64,000 nt of DNA from Pontibacter sp. SGAir0037 (GTDB lineage: Bacteria > Bacteroidota > Bacteroidia > Cytophagales > Hymenobacteraceae). The notes under the pieces were generated by a model, which saw only the letters and a list, made by a program, of their open reading frames with translations, had not been told where the DNA came from and searched no databases. Below are positions 16,639 to 25,098 of the stretch, one piece after another; position 1 is the first letter of the stretch; each line of letters begins with the position of its first letter. A program made the position numbers and the translations under genes. The stretch is from positions 806,001 to 870,000 of the forward strand of contig NZ_CP028092.1 in assembly GCF_005491705.1 (NCBI RefSeq). Reading direction: 5' to 3'.

Positions 16639-17928
16639 ATGAGAAAATTTTTTTTCGCATTTTTGATTTTTACCTCATTTAACTGTTTTGCGCAGAGGCA
16701 TAAAAGTGTGGTCACGGACGACATTCCTAATTTCTGGAAAGCCTATGACCAAATCATTCAGACGAAAGACAGCACAAGACAAATTGAACTGATCAACGCC
16801 TTGTATATCAGCAAAGGCTCACCAGGACTGCAAGCCATTATGCAAGCTCGCAGATATACGGCGCAATCATACGTAAACGCAATCAACAAATATCCTTTGT
16901 TCTGGGGCTCTATCAGAAACAATACTTTGAAAGCGGATAATTATGCCAAGGAAATTGAGAAAGGAATAGAGAAACTTAAGAAAGTCTACCCGTCTTTGAA
17001 GCCTGCCAAAATATATTTTACAATCGGGGCCTTTAGAACCAATGGAACTACTATTGCGGATAAGGTTCTAATTGGAAGTGAGTTGGCTATGGCAGACAAG
17101 AGCATTGTCACAAATGAGATTGAGATGGATTACCCTCATCTCAAAAGCTTCTTCGAGACTAGCCCCATCAGCGACCTGACCTTTTTAAATACGCATGAAT
17201 ACATTCACACGCAGCAGAAAACAACTATTGGAAATTCTCTATTAGCCCAAGCCGTTTTGGAGGGAGCGGCGGAGTTCGTAGCAGAAAAAGCCCTAAATAT
17301 GAAGTCTCCCAACCCGCAGATTAATTTTGGCCAAAGTATGGATGACCGATTGAAATCAGAGTTTACAAAGGAGATGTTCACTTCCGACTTCAGAAATTGG
17401 CTATGGAATAGTTCTGACAATAAGTTCGGGATGCGTGATTTAGGATATTACATTGGCTACGCAATATGTAAGAATTATTATGATGCCTCAAAAATTAAAA
17501 AGCAGGCAATAGAGGAGATGATAGAGTTGGACTACAACAATGAAACGGAATTGTTTAAATTCGTAGATAGAGCAACCTATTTTGAAAAGCCTATCAGTTA
17601 TTATGAGAGTTTAAGGCCACAGGTCATAAGTATTAAACAATTTGAAAATGGAAGCCAAACCGTACATCCTAATACCACGACCATTACAATACATTTCTCT
17701 CAACCTATGAACGTCAATACAAGAGGCTTCGAGTTTGGTCCCTTAGGAGAAGAAAATGTATTGATGATTCAGAAAGTGATAGGGTTCTCTGAAGACAGAA
17801 AGTCCTTCAGTTTCGAAGTAAAGATGGAGCCTAACAAACGATATCAGTCTCTAGTCTCAAAAAGGTTTACTGATGAAGCAGGGATTCCCTTAAAACCTTA
17901 CTTGATTGATATCAAAACAGCTCCATAA
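16639..17928 (+). CDS. Secreted HExxH protein (putative zinc peptidase), cassette gene
   Basis: 429 residues from ATG 16639, which begins a good signal peptide (RKFFFAFLIFTSFNCFAQ); a longer frame to 16585 is unlikely. The motif HEYIHTQQ followed ~20 residues later by EGAAEFVAE fits a gluzincin-type zinc site (HExxH plus Glu), as in DUF2268-like predicted proteases. The last ~100 residues (VHPNTTTITIHFSQPMN...) resemble an Ig-like domain. It is probably a periplasmic or surface peptidase. At 1.3 kb it is long for a cassette, and A+T-rich like its neighbours. Function is inferred from motifs only. Confidence 0.6.
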   Translation: MRKFFFAFLIFTSFNCFAQRHKSVVTDDIPNFWKAYDQIIQTKDSTRQIELINALYISKGSPGLQAIMQARRYTAQSYVNAINKYPLFWGSIRNNTLKADNYAKEIEKGIEKLKKVYPSLKPAKIYFTIGAFRTNGTTIADKVLIGSELAMADKSIVTNEIEMDYPHLKSFFETSPISDLTFLNTHEYIHTQQKTTIGNSLLAQAVLEGAAEFVAEKALNMKSPNPQINFGQSMDDRLKSEFTKEMFTSDFRNWLWNSSDNKFGMRDLGYYIGYAICKNYYDASKIKKQAIEEMIELDYNNETELFKFVDRATYFEKPISYYESLRPQVISIKQFENGSQTVHPNTTTITIHFSQPMNVNTRGFEFGPLGEENVLMIQKVIGFSEDRKSFSFEVKMEPNKRYQSLVSKRFTDEAGIPLKPYLIDIKTAP

Positions 17929-17943
17929 GAACCGCTCCTTCCA

Positions 17944-18017
17944 AAACAGTTTATACCATATGCTTCGGCCGATGGCATTGCACGCCGTTTACACGAGGCT
18001 GTCAGACTGTTTGGCAG
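17944..18017 (+). other. attC-like site A6
   Basis: GTTTATACCATATGCTTCGG is nearly identical to the A3 right part. The outer pair CCaAAACAGT/ACTGTTTGG closes the foldback. It lies between the HExxH gene and a small membrane-protein gene. Confidence 0.5.
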
Positions 18018-18071
18018 AGGTTATTAGACAAACTGATGTTGGCAGGTATCACAATTATCTAAAACAGCAGC

Positions 18072-18260
18072 ATGATTAAGAAAGTACACATTGGCTTGTT
18101 TGTATTCTTGCTTCTGAATCTGTTGCTTTCAGTTGTGCTTGACCTTGGGTTTGATAACAGATTAATGTTCGTAGTTAGGGTGCTTATATATACAACAGGA
18201 GTATTATTGTTCTTTTTTACCATCAAAAACAGAGGCCCAAGCTTTCACCTGCGCCTCTGA
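18072..18260 (+). CDS. Small membrane protein, likely last cassette gene
   Basis: 62 residues with two predicted transmembrane helices (IGLFVFLLLNLLLSVVLDL and LMFVVRVLIYTTGVLLFFF) and a basic tail. No family is recognised. It follows attC-like site A6 on the same strand. The hairpin CAGAGGC/GCCTCTG (18230-18259) overlaps its stop and may end the array transcript. Confidence 0.5.
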   Translation: MIKKVHIGLFVFLLLNLLLSVVLDLGFDNRLMFVVRVLIYTTGVLLFFFTIKNRGPSFHLRL

Positions 18261-18286
18261 CTTTACTAACCATCTAAAAAATGTCT

Positions 18287-18805
18287 TTACTGCAGCAGTG
18301 CCACCGCTTCGGCATTTCCCTGCTGGTTTGCCAGCTCTAGGGCCGTTAAGCCCCTTTGGTCTTTCAGATTCTTATCGGCTCCCTTTTCTATCAGCAGTTT
18401 TACCAGCTCATTACGGCCAAACATGGTGGCAAACATCAGGGCGGTGCCGCCATTGCCGTTTTGCAGGTTAAGATTTGCCCCGTTCTCAATCAGCAGTTTT
18501 GCCACTTCAGGATAGCCTTTAAATGCGGCACCCATCAGGGCCGTGTTGCCTGTGGCATCCTGGCGGTTAACATTGGCTCCGGCTTTTATTAAAAGTTCAG
18601 CCGCTGCACTGTGTCCGCCATACACGGCAATAATTAAAGGTGTGAAACCGCGCTGATCAGCTGCGTTTACATCTGCTTTAGCTTCGATCAGTGTCTGCAG
18701 CGTAGCAAGGTCGCCTGCTCTTGCAGCTGAAATCAGGTCTGTGCCTTGTGCAAAAAGCGAAAAAGGGAAAAGTAGGAAAATTATGTTAAACAATAATGAT
18801 TTCAT
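18287..18805 (-). CDS. Secreted ankyrin-repeat protein
   Basis: 172 residues: signal peptide ending FSLFAQG, then about four ankyrin repeats, each with the GxTPLxxA/GNTALMGA pattern (DQRGFTPLIIAVYGGHSAAA, ATGNTALMGAAFKG, NGGTALMFATMFG, DQRGLTALELANQQG). Such repeats bind proteins. Bacteroidota and Proteobacteria often have a small periplasmic ankyrin protein next to a catalase gene (AnkB type), and here a secreted catalase lies two genes upstream, so a role in oxidative-stress protection is plausible but inferred. Confidence 0.75.
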   Translation of the reverse strand: MKSLLFNIIFLLFPFSLFAQGTDLISAARAGDLATLQTLIEAKADVNAADQRGFTPLIIAVYGGHSAAAELLIKAGANVNRQDATGNTALMGAAFKGYPEVAKLLIENGANLNLQNGNGGTALMFATMFGRNELVKLLIEKGADKNLKDQRGLTALELANQQGNAEAVALLQ

Positions 18806-18860
18806 CCGTATAAAAGTTAAAAATAAGGGAGAGGTAAAAAGTTAATTTATGCTAAAGGTA

Positions 18861-20087
18861 TTAATCTAGTTTAAACAGGGTTTGCAGTGAGTCCAGGAGT
18901 ACCTGCCGCGATGCACCTGTTGTCGTTTTTAAGGCGCCTGCCGGTCTTCTGATAAGCCGGTCTAATGCTGCTTTAGCCAGCTTGCTGGCTGTGTCTTCCT
19001 GCTGCAGTTGCGGGTGCTTTGCCAGTTCTGTTTCCAGCACAGATGCAAAAAAACTTTTGAGCTGGGCAACAGATTTTGCCACAGGCAGTTCTTCCAGCCA
19101 TTGTGCAAATTGTTCGGTTTCTTCTTCTATGATCTGTTCTACATCGGCTATGGCTTGCATGCGGGCAGCTTTAACAGCCTGTGTCCGGCTCGTGATCTGG
19201 TCTATGTTGATGAGGGTTGTATGTGCCAGTTGAGCTACGGCAGGAGCTATGCTTTGTGGTACAGAAAGGTCCAGCACTATACGTCTGTTGGAGGTTGTAC
19301 CAAGCTGCTCAGGCTTTATCTGCTCTCCACCGCTCACACAGGAAATCACTACATCAAAGGAAGGCAGTGCAGCAAGATATTGTGAGTAAGGCAAGTGTTC
19401 TAATTGTAGTTTCTCTGCCAGTTCAGCAGCTTTGGCGTCGGTACGATTGGCGACAGCAATTGCTTTAAATCCAAAAGAGGCGGCATACTTTGCTACATCT
19501 GTGCCCATTTGTCCGGCCCCTATTATAAGCAGTTTTTTAGCCGGGAAATCTTTTCTGGGTATAAAATCAGCTATTCTTTCCAGGGCAGCATAACCAACCG
19601 AAGAGGCACCGGAACGGAAACCTGTTTCGTTATGCACACGCTTATGAGCCCGGAGCAGCGTTTGCATAGCCTGGTGCAGCAGCGGACTTCCGAACTGCAG
19701 ATCTTTTGTATGCTGATAACTTTCCTTAAACTGGCCGATAATTTGACGATCGCCTATCACCTGAGAGCGTAACCCCAGGCCGACTTCCAGCAGGTACTGC
19801 AAGGTACTCTCGCTGTAATTGTGATGCGTAAACAGGTTCGTGTATGCTGGCTGCTTGTGCAGTTGCTTAAACTGCAGCAGTTCCTGTTGTATTTGTGCAG
19901 GGGTGGTGTCGGCCGATTCGAAATAAACCTCTGTGCGGTTGCAGGTGGTTATCACCAGTACGCCTTCAGCCAATCCCCTGATCTTTAAGGAAGCCATAAA
20001 TGCTGCCGCTTCTTCTTTCTGTAACTGAAGCGCCTGCCGCCAGTTTAATGAGGCTGTCTGATGAGATAGAGAAACTGCCTTCAGCAT
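18861..20087 (-). CDS. hemA: Glutamyl-tRNA reductase, first copy
   Basis: 408 residues. The enzyme reduces glutamyl-tRNA to glutamate-1-semialdehyde, the first step of haem synthesis by the C5 route. The catalytic Cys49 is in TTCNRTEVY; the substrate domain contains LRSQVIGDRQIIGQFKESYQ; the NADPH domain has LIIGAGQMGTDVAKYA; the C-terminal dimerisation helix is present. The window holds a second, divergent copy at 32454-33725. It lies between the ankyrin and catalase genes, suggesting that haem supply and catalase are connected (inference). Confidence 0.88.
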   Translation of the reverse strand: MLKAVSLSHQTASLNWRQALQLQKEEAAAFMASLKIRGLAEGVLVITTCNRTEVYFESADTTPAQIQQELLQFKQLHKQPAYTNLFTHHNYSESTLQYLLEVGLGLRSQVIGDRQIIGQFKESYQHTKDLQFGSPLLHQAMQTLLRAHKRVHNETGFRSGASSVGYAALERIADFIPRKDFPAKKLLIIGAGQMGTDVAKYAASFGFKAIAVANRTDAKAAELAEKLQLEHLPYSQYLAALPSFDVVISCVSGGEQIKPEQLGTTSNRRIVLDLSVPQSIAPAVAQLAHTTLINIDQITSRTQAVKAARMQAIADVEQIIEEETEQFAQWLEELPVAKSVAQLKSFFASVLETELAKHPQLQQEDTASKLAKAALDRLIRRPAGALKTTTGASRQVLLDSLQTLFKLD

Positions 20088-20188
20088 CGTGTTTAAGAAT
20101 TATAAATTATAAATTAGAAGTTAGAAATGAAGGGGCGTTATTCCTGTTATGGAAGCCTGAAATCAATTCTAAAAATCTGGGTTGAAAT

Positions 20189-20224
20189 AAGGCTGAGTGG
20201 CAGCAAAGCATACCACCCAGCCTT
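20189..20224 (-). terminator. Hairpin after the secreted catalase gene
   Basis: Arms AAGGCTGaGTGG/CCACcCAGCCTT, 12 bases each with a single mismatch and a 12-base loop, lie 8 bases beyond the catalase stop. Confidence 0.55.
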
Positions 20225-20231
20225 CATGAGG

Positions 20232-21764
20232 TTAATTTGCAGAAGCCGTAACAGCTACAACATCTTTCTGATTAAGTTTCAAGGCTTTGATCAGGCGGTT
20301 TCCGTAGTCGGCATCGGCCTGGTAAAAGTGGCTTACCATCCTAGTAACGATCTCTTTGTTCTGTACCTGCCCCAGGTCACCAGCCAGGTTGCTGATCAGG
20401 TGTTTTTTGTCTGCTTCAGATAAAGAGCGGTACAACTCACCGGCCTGAGCGAAGTTGTTTTGCTTGGAAATAACGCGCTGCATAGTTTCCGCATCTATTT
20501 TACGGGTAGAATACTCATACTGCTTGTTGTCGGCATAAGTACCTTGCTTAGTTATACTAGGCTCGTAGTTGATGTTCGAGTTCTTGGCTCGGTCGCTGTA
20601 CGCTCCATTCTGGTTGTTGCTGTTTACTTCAACTTTAGGAGCATTAATGGCAATACGCTGGAAGTTTCCGCCCAGGCGGTAACGTTGTGTATCGAAGTAA
20701 GAGAATACACGGCCTTGCAGCAGCTTGTCTTCCGATGGCTCTATACCTGGTACTAAAGTGCCCGGTGCAAAGGCAGCCTGCTCTACTTCTTCAAAGAAAT
20801 TACCGGGTACGCGGTTCAGTGTCATCTTACCGACTTTCATGCTTGGCGCAACACTCTCAGGCCAGATTTTAGTTGGGTCGAGCGGGTTGAAATCGAATTT
20901 ATCCAGGTCTTCCGGCTTCAGCATTTGCACAGAAAGCTCCCACGACGGATAGTTTCCTTTGCTGATCTGCTCGTACAGATCAGTGGTTGCATGGGTATGG
21001 TCTTTTGCCTGTACCTGTGCAGCCTCCGCAGCCGTCAGGCTTTTTACGCCTTGCAGAGAGGTCCACTTATACTTTACATACACCACTTCGCCCTGTGTGT
21101 TTACCCATTTAAATGCGTGTACGCCAAAGCCATCCATCTGGCGATAGTTGGCAGGAGTACCCAGGTTGGTGTACAGGTAGGTGAGCATGTTTGTAGACTC
21201 AGGCTGGTGCGACAAAAAGTCGAAAACTCGGTTCTGGTCCTGCTTGTTATAGATTGGCGAAGGCTTGAACGAGTGTACCATATCAGGGAACTTCATCGCA
21301 TCCCTGATGAAGAACACAGGCAGGTTATTGCCTACTAGGTCGTAGTTGCCCTGGTCGGTGTAGAATTTTACGGCAAACCCGCGGGGGTCGCGCAGTGTTT
21401 CAGGAGAGCCCTGCTCGTGAACAACGGTAGAGAAACGTACAAATAGAGGCGTTTTTTTGCCTTTTGAACCGAAAAGTGAAGCTTTGGTATAGGCTGAGAA
21501 ATCGCCATAGCTTTCGAATTCGCCATGAGCTCCGGCACCACGGGCATGTACAACACGCTCTGGTATACGCTCACGGTCGAACGAAGCCAGTTTCTCAATC
21601 AGGTGAACATCTTCCAAGAGAACAGGCCCGTTCTCTCCGGCAGTCTTTGAACTCTGATTGTTGCCAACAGGAGCTCCTGTGTTGGTAGTAAGTGGCTTTT
21701 GCTGGGCAAAAGCTACTTGTGCACTTGCTAGCGCGGCTAAGAGTATAAGTTTTTGCTTAAACAT
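20232..21764 (-). CDS. katA: Secreted haem catalase
   Basis: 510 residues. It begins with a signal peptide (LILLAALASAQVAFAQ), so this catalase is probably periplasmic. Catalytic His is in ERVVHARGAGAHG, the conserved Asn is in VGNNLPVFFIRDAMKFPD and the haem-ligand Tyr in RVFSYFDTQRYRLG. Length fits small-subunit monofunctional catalases. It breaks down hydrogen peroxide. A promoter of Bacteroidota type is likely upstream (21791-21822). The export signal is the unusual point; most catalases are cytoplasmic, and the window's second catalase (61758-63965) has none. Confidence 0.88.
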   Translation of the reverse strand: MFKQKLILLAALASAQVAFAQQKPLTTNTGAPVGNNQSSKTAGENGPVLLEDVHLIEKLASFDRERIPERVVHARGAGAHGEFESYGDFSAYTKASLFGSKGKKTPLFVRFSTVVHEQGSPETLRDPRGFAVKFYTDQGNYDLVGNNLPVFFIRDAMKFPDMVHSFKPSPIYNKQDQNRVFDFLSHQPESTNMLTYLYTNLGTPANYRQMDGFGVHAFKWVNTQGEVVYVKYKWTSLQGVKSLTAAEAAQVQAKDHTHATTDLYEQISKGNYPSWELSVQMLKPEDLDKFDFNPLDPTKIWPESVAPSMKVGKMTLNRVPGNFFEEVEQAAFAPGTLVPGIEPSEDKLLQGRVFSYFDTQRYRLGGNFQRIAINAPKVEVNSNNQNGAYSDRAKNSNINYEPSITKQGTYADNKQYEYSTRKIDAETMQRVISKQNNFAQAGELYRSLSEADKKHLISNLAGDLGQVQNKEIVTRMVSHFYQADADYGNRLIKALKLNQKDVVAVTASAN

Positions 21765-21790
21765 GTATGTAGTAATGTTGTTTTATGCTG

Positions 21791-21822
21791 CAAAGGTGCT
21801 TGTTGCGCTCATATTGTTCAAA
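21791..21822 (-). promoter_or_regulatory. Possible promoter of the secreted catalase
   Basis: On the minus strand, TTTG (21822-21819), a 20-base spacer and CACCTTTG (21798-21791) approximate the Bacteroidota TTTG-N19-TAnnTTTG promoter, 27 bases before the start codon. Confidence 0.4.
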
Positions 21823-22037
21823 TCAATAAAAGTTATTTAGTTATAGTTTTTGCTTATATGTATAGCTAATATGCTATGTTACAGCCAGCAGAGAAATGGC
21901 TCGGTGTAGAAAAAACAGGCCTTATAACGAAGCGGAAGGGATAGGTGGCGCAAGTAAACAGGCATCTTAGAGATTATGGCGGTCTAATATGGAATACCTG
22001 CGTATATTAGCTTCTGTTAAAACATACACCCTTTGCT

Positions 22038-22706
22038 ATGAAATATTTACCATCATTTTTACTAAGCCTGTTACTGTTGTGTATACTGGGTACAGCGCAA
22101 GCACAGCAAAATAAACCACCGTTCTGGGACGAAATCCAGGCTTTTAAGAAGCAGGACAGCCTGCAGGCACCGCCCAAAGACGCTATCTTGTTTGTTGGGA
22201 GTTCTTCATTCAGGATGTGGGGCAATGTGCAGGAGATGTTCCCGGAGCATAAGATTATAAACAGGGGCTTCGGCGGTTCTACACTTCCCGACCTGGCATA
22301 TTATCTGAACGATATCGTGTTCCCCTACCAGCCACGCCAGGTAGTTATCTACTCGGGTGAGAATGACATAGCTTCCGGTACCGTTCATGCGCAGGAAGTT
22401 TTTAAACGTTTTGAGGCCGTGTTTACAGCTATCCGGGAGAAGCTGCCGAAGGCTACTTTAACATTTGTTTCCATTAAGCCGAGTCCTTCGCGGGAGCAAT
22501 ACATGCCGGTTGTGGTTGAGGCCAATAATCTTATTAAGAGCTACCTTAAAAAGCAGAAGAATGCTCAGTTTGTAGATGTATACCCACTGATGTTGCAAAA
22601 GAACGGGAAGCCTATGGCAGATATATTTATAGAGGATAACCTGCACATGAACCAGAAAGGCTATACCATCTGGCAAAATGCTTTAAGGCCATATTTAAAG
22701 AAATAA
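22038..22706 (+). CDS. Secreted SGNH/GDSL-family hydrolase
   Basis: 222 residues with a signal peptide (LPSFLLSLLLLCILGTAQAQ). Block I Ser is in LFVGSSSFRMWGN, Gly in NRGFGGSTLPDL, Asn in IYSGENDIASG and the Asp/His pair in EDNLHMNQKGY, so the catalytic set of SGNH esterases is complete. The likely substrate is an acyl or acetyl ester, perhaps on cell-surface sugars. The gene is alone and convergent with the next gene, separated by a strong shared hairpin. Confidence 0.82.
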   Translation: MKYLPSFLLSLLLLCILGTAQAQQNKPPFWDEIQAFKKQDSLQAPPKDAILFVGSSSFRMWGNVQEMFPEHKIINRGFGGSTLPDLAYYLNDIVFPYQPRQVVIYSGENDIASGTVHAQEVFKRFEAVFTAIREKLPKATLTFVSIKPSPSREQYMPVVVEANNLIKSYLKKQKNAQFVDVYPLMLQKNGKPMADIFIEDNLHMNQKGYTIWQNALRPYLKK

Positions 22707-22737
22707 GGAAAAGCTGGAACAAGCGTTTGTCCGAAAG

Positions 22738-22776
22738 CAAGAAGAGCAGCTCTACCTAACAGAGCTGCTCTTCTTG
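22738..22776. terminator. Bidirectional terminator hairpin
   Basis: 16-base perfect arms CAAGAAGAGCAGCTCT/AGAGCTGCTCTTCTTG with a 7-base loop lie between two convergent genes. Confidence 0.8.
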
Positions 22777-22795
22777 TTTAGACTAAGCCAAATAT

Positions 22796-23125
22796 TTATG
22801 CTATAACCTGTTGTTTCGTAAAGAGATAAGGAAGGGTAGCTGCTAATTCTTTGTACAGCCATTTTGCTTTGATGCGTAACATAAAGCTTTCAAACGAATA
22901 CTTGAATTGCAGGTATTTAACTCCCTCCAGAATTCCGCTTTCACAGGTTTTCCATAAAGCATCGGCTAAAATCTGGTCTTGAATAACGATGGAGTGGCAG
23001 ACAATACCTTCCTTTAAAAACGAACATGCCAGTCCGTTTCCACCTGCTCTCAGCAACAACACTTGATTGTTTACCAAACCATTTCGGAAGCTTTCCAAAT
23101 CTTCCGGAAATTGAAAATTTGTCAT
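22796..23125 (-). CDS. Conserved-looking protein of unknown function
   Basis: 109 residues, starting MTNFQFPEDLESF, with no signal peptide or membrane helix and no motif I recognise. Composition is ordinary globular. It is a single-gene unit between the terminator at 22738 and the YceI-like gene. Confidence 0.5.
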   Translation of the reverse strand: MTNFQFPEDLESFRNGLVNNQVLLLRAGGNGLACSFLKEGIVCHSIVIQDQILADALWKTCESGILEGVKYLQFKYSFESFMLRIKAKWLYKELAATLPYLFTKQQVIA

Positions 23126-23213
23126 GGTTCATGTTGGTTTAGTTAAAGAATGTTGAGTATATATTGAAAAAATATCGAAGCAGCTTGGGCTGCTAATCTG
23201 CTGCAACCATACA

Positions 23214-23777
23214 TTAAAGTGCCTGGGTTTTCTGAGGCAGCAGCACCAGGTCAACTATAACGTTTAGTTCTTCTTCCACTTTCACCATACCGCCAAGTTT
23301 GCGTGGCGTATGTAAATCAAAGTCAGAGAAATTGAGGCAAAGGTCTGCTCTCAGTACTTCCTTGTTAGCTTCTTCTGCTCTGTAAAAGTGCACCTGCTGA
23401 AGCAGTTTGCTTTTACCTGCTAACTGAAGCCTTAACGTTCCGGCGTAGCCTTTTCTAAGCTGTTGCAGTTCCAGCACTTCTACGTAAACCGTCGGGTACT
23501 GCTGTGTATTGAGCGTACGCTGAAAATCCTTGTTCAGCAAAAGATTACCGCAGCCAAATTCTTTTACAGGTATGCGCAGGCATAGCTTTTCCTTCGCAGA
23601 GAGCGGCTTGTTGATCAGAAGCGTATCCAGCCTGCTTTCTGCTTTATACTGGCAGGAGATACTCCCAAGAGTGGTAGAAGCCTGCACCGTTATTCGTTTT
23701 TCCCGGACAACGAGTGCCTCTTCTTTCGGAAGTAATCCGCTTACAGCCAGCAGGAGGAGGGCAAGTAGGATACGCAT
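23214..23777 (-). CDS. YceI-like secreted protein
   Basis: 187 residues. A short signal peptide (RILLALLLLAVSGLL) is followed by a beta-rich sequence with the spacing of the YceI lipocalin-like fold, including FQRTLNTQQYPTVYVEVLEL and LNFSDFDLHTPRKLGGMVKV. YceI proteins bind isoprenoid-type lipids in the periplasm. It is the last gene of an apparent operon (YceI, porin, YceI-like) with gaps of 4 and 21 bases. Confidence 0.65.
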   Translation of the reverse strand: MRILLALLLLAVSGLLPKEEALVVREKRITVQASTTLGSISCQYKAESRLDTLLINKPLSAKEKLCLRIPVKEFGCGNLLLNKDFQRTLNTQQYPTVYVEVLELQQLRKGYAGTLRLQLAGKSKLLQQVHFYRAEEANKEVLRADLCLNFSDFDLHTPRKLGGMVKVEEELNVIVDLVLLPQKTQAL

Positions 23778-23798
23778 CTGATCAGGTTTTAAACTTTG

Positions 23799-25094
23799 TT
23801 AGAAAGAGATGACACCTTCTACCATAAAGCCATCGAATTTGCCACCATGGCGAATGTCGGTGCCAGGGAAACCATAGTATCTCTGCTGCACATACTCAAC
23901 CTTAGCTAAGATATTTCTGGTGGCAAACCAGCCGGCACCGATTTGCTGGCGCTCAATCTCTGCTTTGGTATTCACAGTAGCCAGCGTGCCTTGTACCTTG
24001 TTGTAGCGGCCCGCCACGTAGAAGTTTTCACTGTTACCGAATCTGTAAACAACATCCGCACCTACCTGGTCCCAGGTTCTCTCGCTGGTTTCGGCGGCAG
24101 ATCTGCCTTTGGCTCTTTCCAGGTTACCAAAGAGTTCCAGGCCGTGGTATTTTACAAAGGGGTTAACTACCAGGGCAGTTACCTTATCGGTGAAACCTGG
24201 GTTAAAGCGGCCAGAAAAAGCCTGCGCGCTGGTAGTGGCCAGTTGGTTTTCCATTACCAGGTAGTAACGTGAGCCTGCTCTGTCGCCACCATACAGGGTG
24301 TTGCTGGCCGAACTGGATGTTGTGTAGAAGGAGCCGGTTAAACGTACTCTTAAATTGTCAGCTACCAGGTTATCGTACCCCACTTTACCATAGTAAGATG
24401 CCGCTCTCTGGTCTGGCTTGGTTATACCACCTTGTATCTCACCGCCTGTTATGGCTGCCAATGCCAGAAAGCCTTTGTTCTGGTAAATGACCTCACCACC
24501 AATTTCAGTGGTAAAGGCATCCATAATGTAGTTACCTACAAAAGGGTTGTACATGGCCTGTGCGTTGTCTGTTCTTCTGAAGTGCGCATCGCCGTAGTTG
24601 ATTTCCATATGCCCTACGCGCAGTGTTACATGCTCCATTAGCTTATCGGCAAAGGCATTGTTCAGGAAGCCAAGTTTATCCACCTGTATATAGCCGCCTT
24701 TTACCCATGTCTCGGGGTGGTGGCGCGATGACAGGTAGGTCACCAGGTTCAGGCGAATACCATCGGCCAGGGCTACATCAAAGTTCAGGTTGGCGGTAGC
24801 CAGGTTAAAGCCATTGCCGATCGTAATCAGCTGGTTCAGGTTTTGCTCGTTTGAGTTTAAAACTGCCGAAGCCGTGTTGCTGTGCTGCAGCATCTGGAAC
24901 TGCTGTGTAAAGCTACCGCCCAGGCGCAGTTTCAGACCCTCGTAGACAACCGTATCCTGTTTAGAAGTCTCAAACACATGAATACCTCTTTTGTCGTTAG
25001 GTCTCCAGTTTTGCATGTCAGATAACGTAACCTGTGCATGAGAGCTTAGCTGCAAACCGAGTAGCAAGCTCAGGGAAAGTAAAGTCTTTTTCAT
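23799..25094 (-). CDS. Outer-membrane porin-like beta-barrel protein
   Basis: 431 residues with a signal peptide (LLSLSLLLGLQLSSHAQ). The mature sequence alternates polar and hydrophobic residues and ends in VEGVISF, with a terminal Phe as usual for barrel proteins. It contains GGSFTQQFQMLQ, YGDAHFRR and long Tyr/Gly-rich strands. I would place it in the broad porin family of Bacteroidota; substrate unknown. It is 4 bases downstream of a YceI gene. Confidence 0.65.
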   Translation of the reverse strand: MKKTLLSLSLLLGLQLSSHAQVTLSDMQNWRPNDKRGIHVFETSKQDTVVYEGLKLRLGGSFTQQFQMLQHSNTASAVLNSNEQNLNQLITIGNGFNLATANLNFDVALADGIRLNLVTYLSSRHHPETWVKGGYIQVDKLGFLNNAFADKLMEHVTLRVGHMEINYGDAHFRRTDNAQAMYNPFVGNYIMDAFTTEIGGEVIYQNKGFLALAAITGGEIQGGITKPDQRAASYYGKVGYDNLVADNLRVRLTGSFYTTSSSASNTLYGGDRAGSRYYLVMENQLATTSAQAFSGRFNPGFTDKVTALVVNPFVKYHGLELFGNLERAKGRSAAETSERTWDQVGADVVYRFGNSENFYVAGRYNKVQGTLATVNTKAEIERQQIGAGWFATRNILAKVEYVQQRYYGFPGTDIRHGGKFDGFMVEGVISF

Positions 25095-25098
25095 CTTA

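Noticed and set aside
7145-18260. CRISPR array as the explanation of the repeated foldbacks
   Set aside because: The foldbacks differ in sequence, are 0.5-4 kb apart with genes between them, and no cas genes are present.
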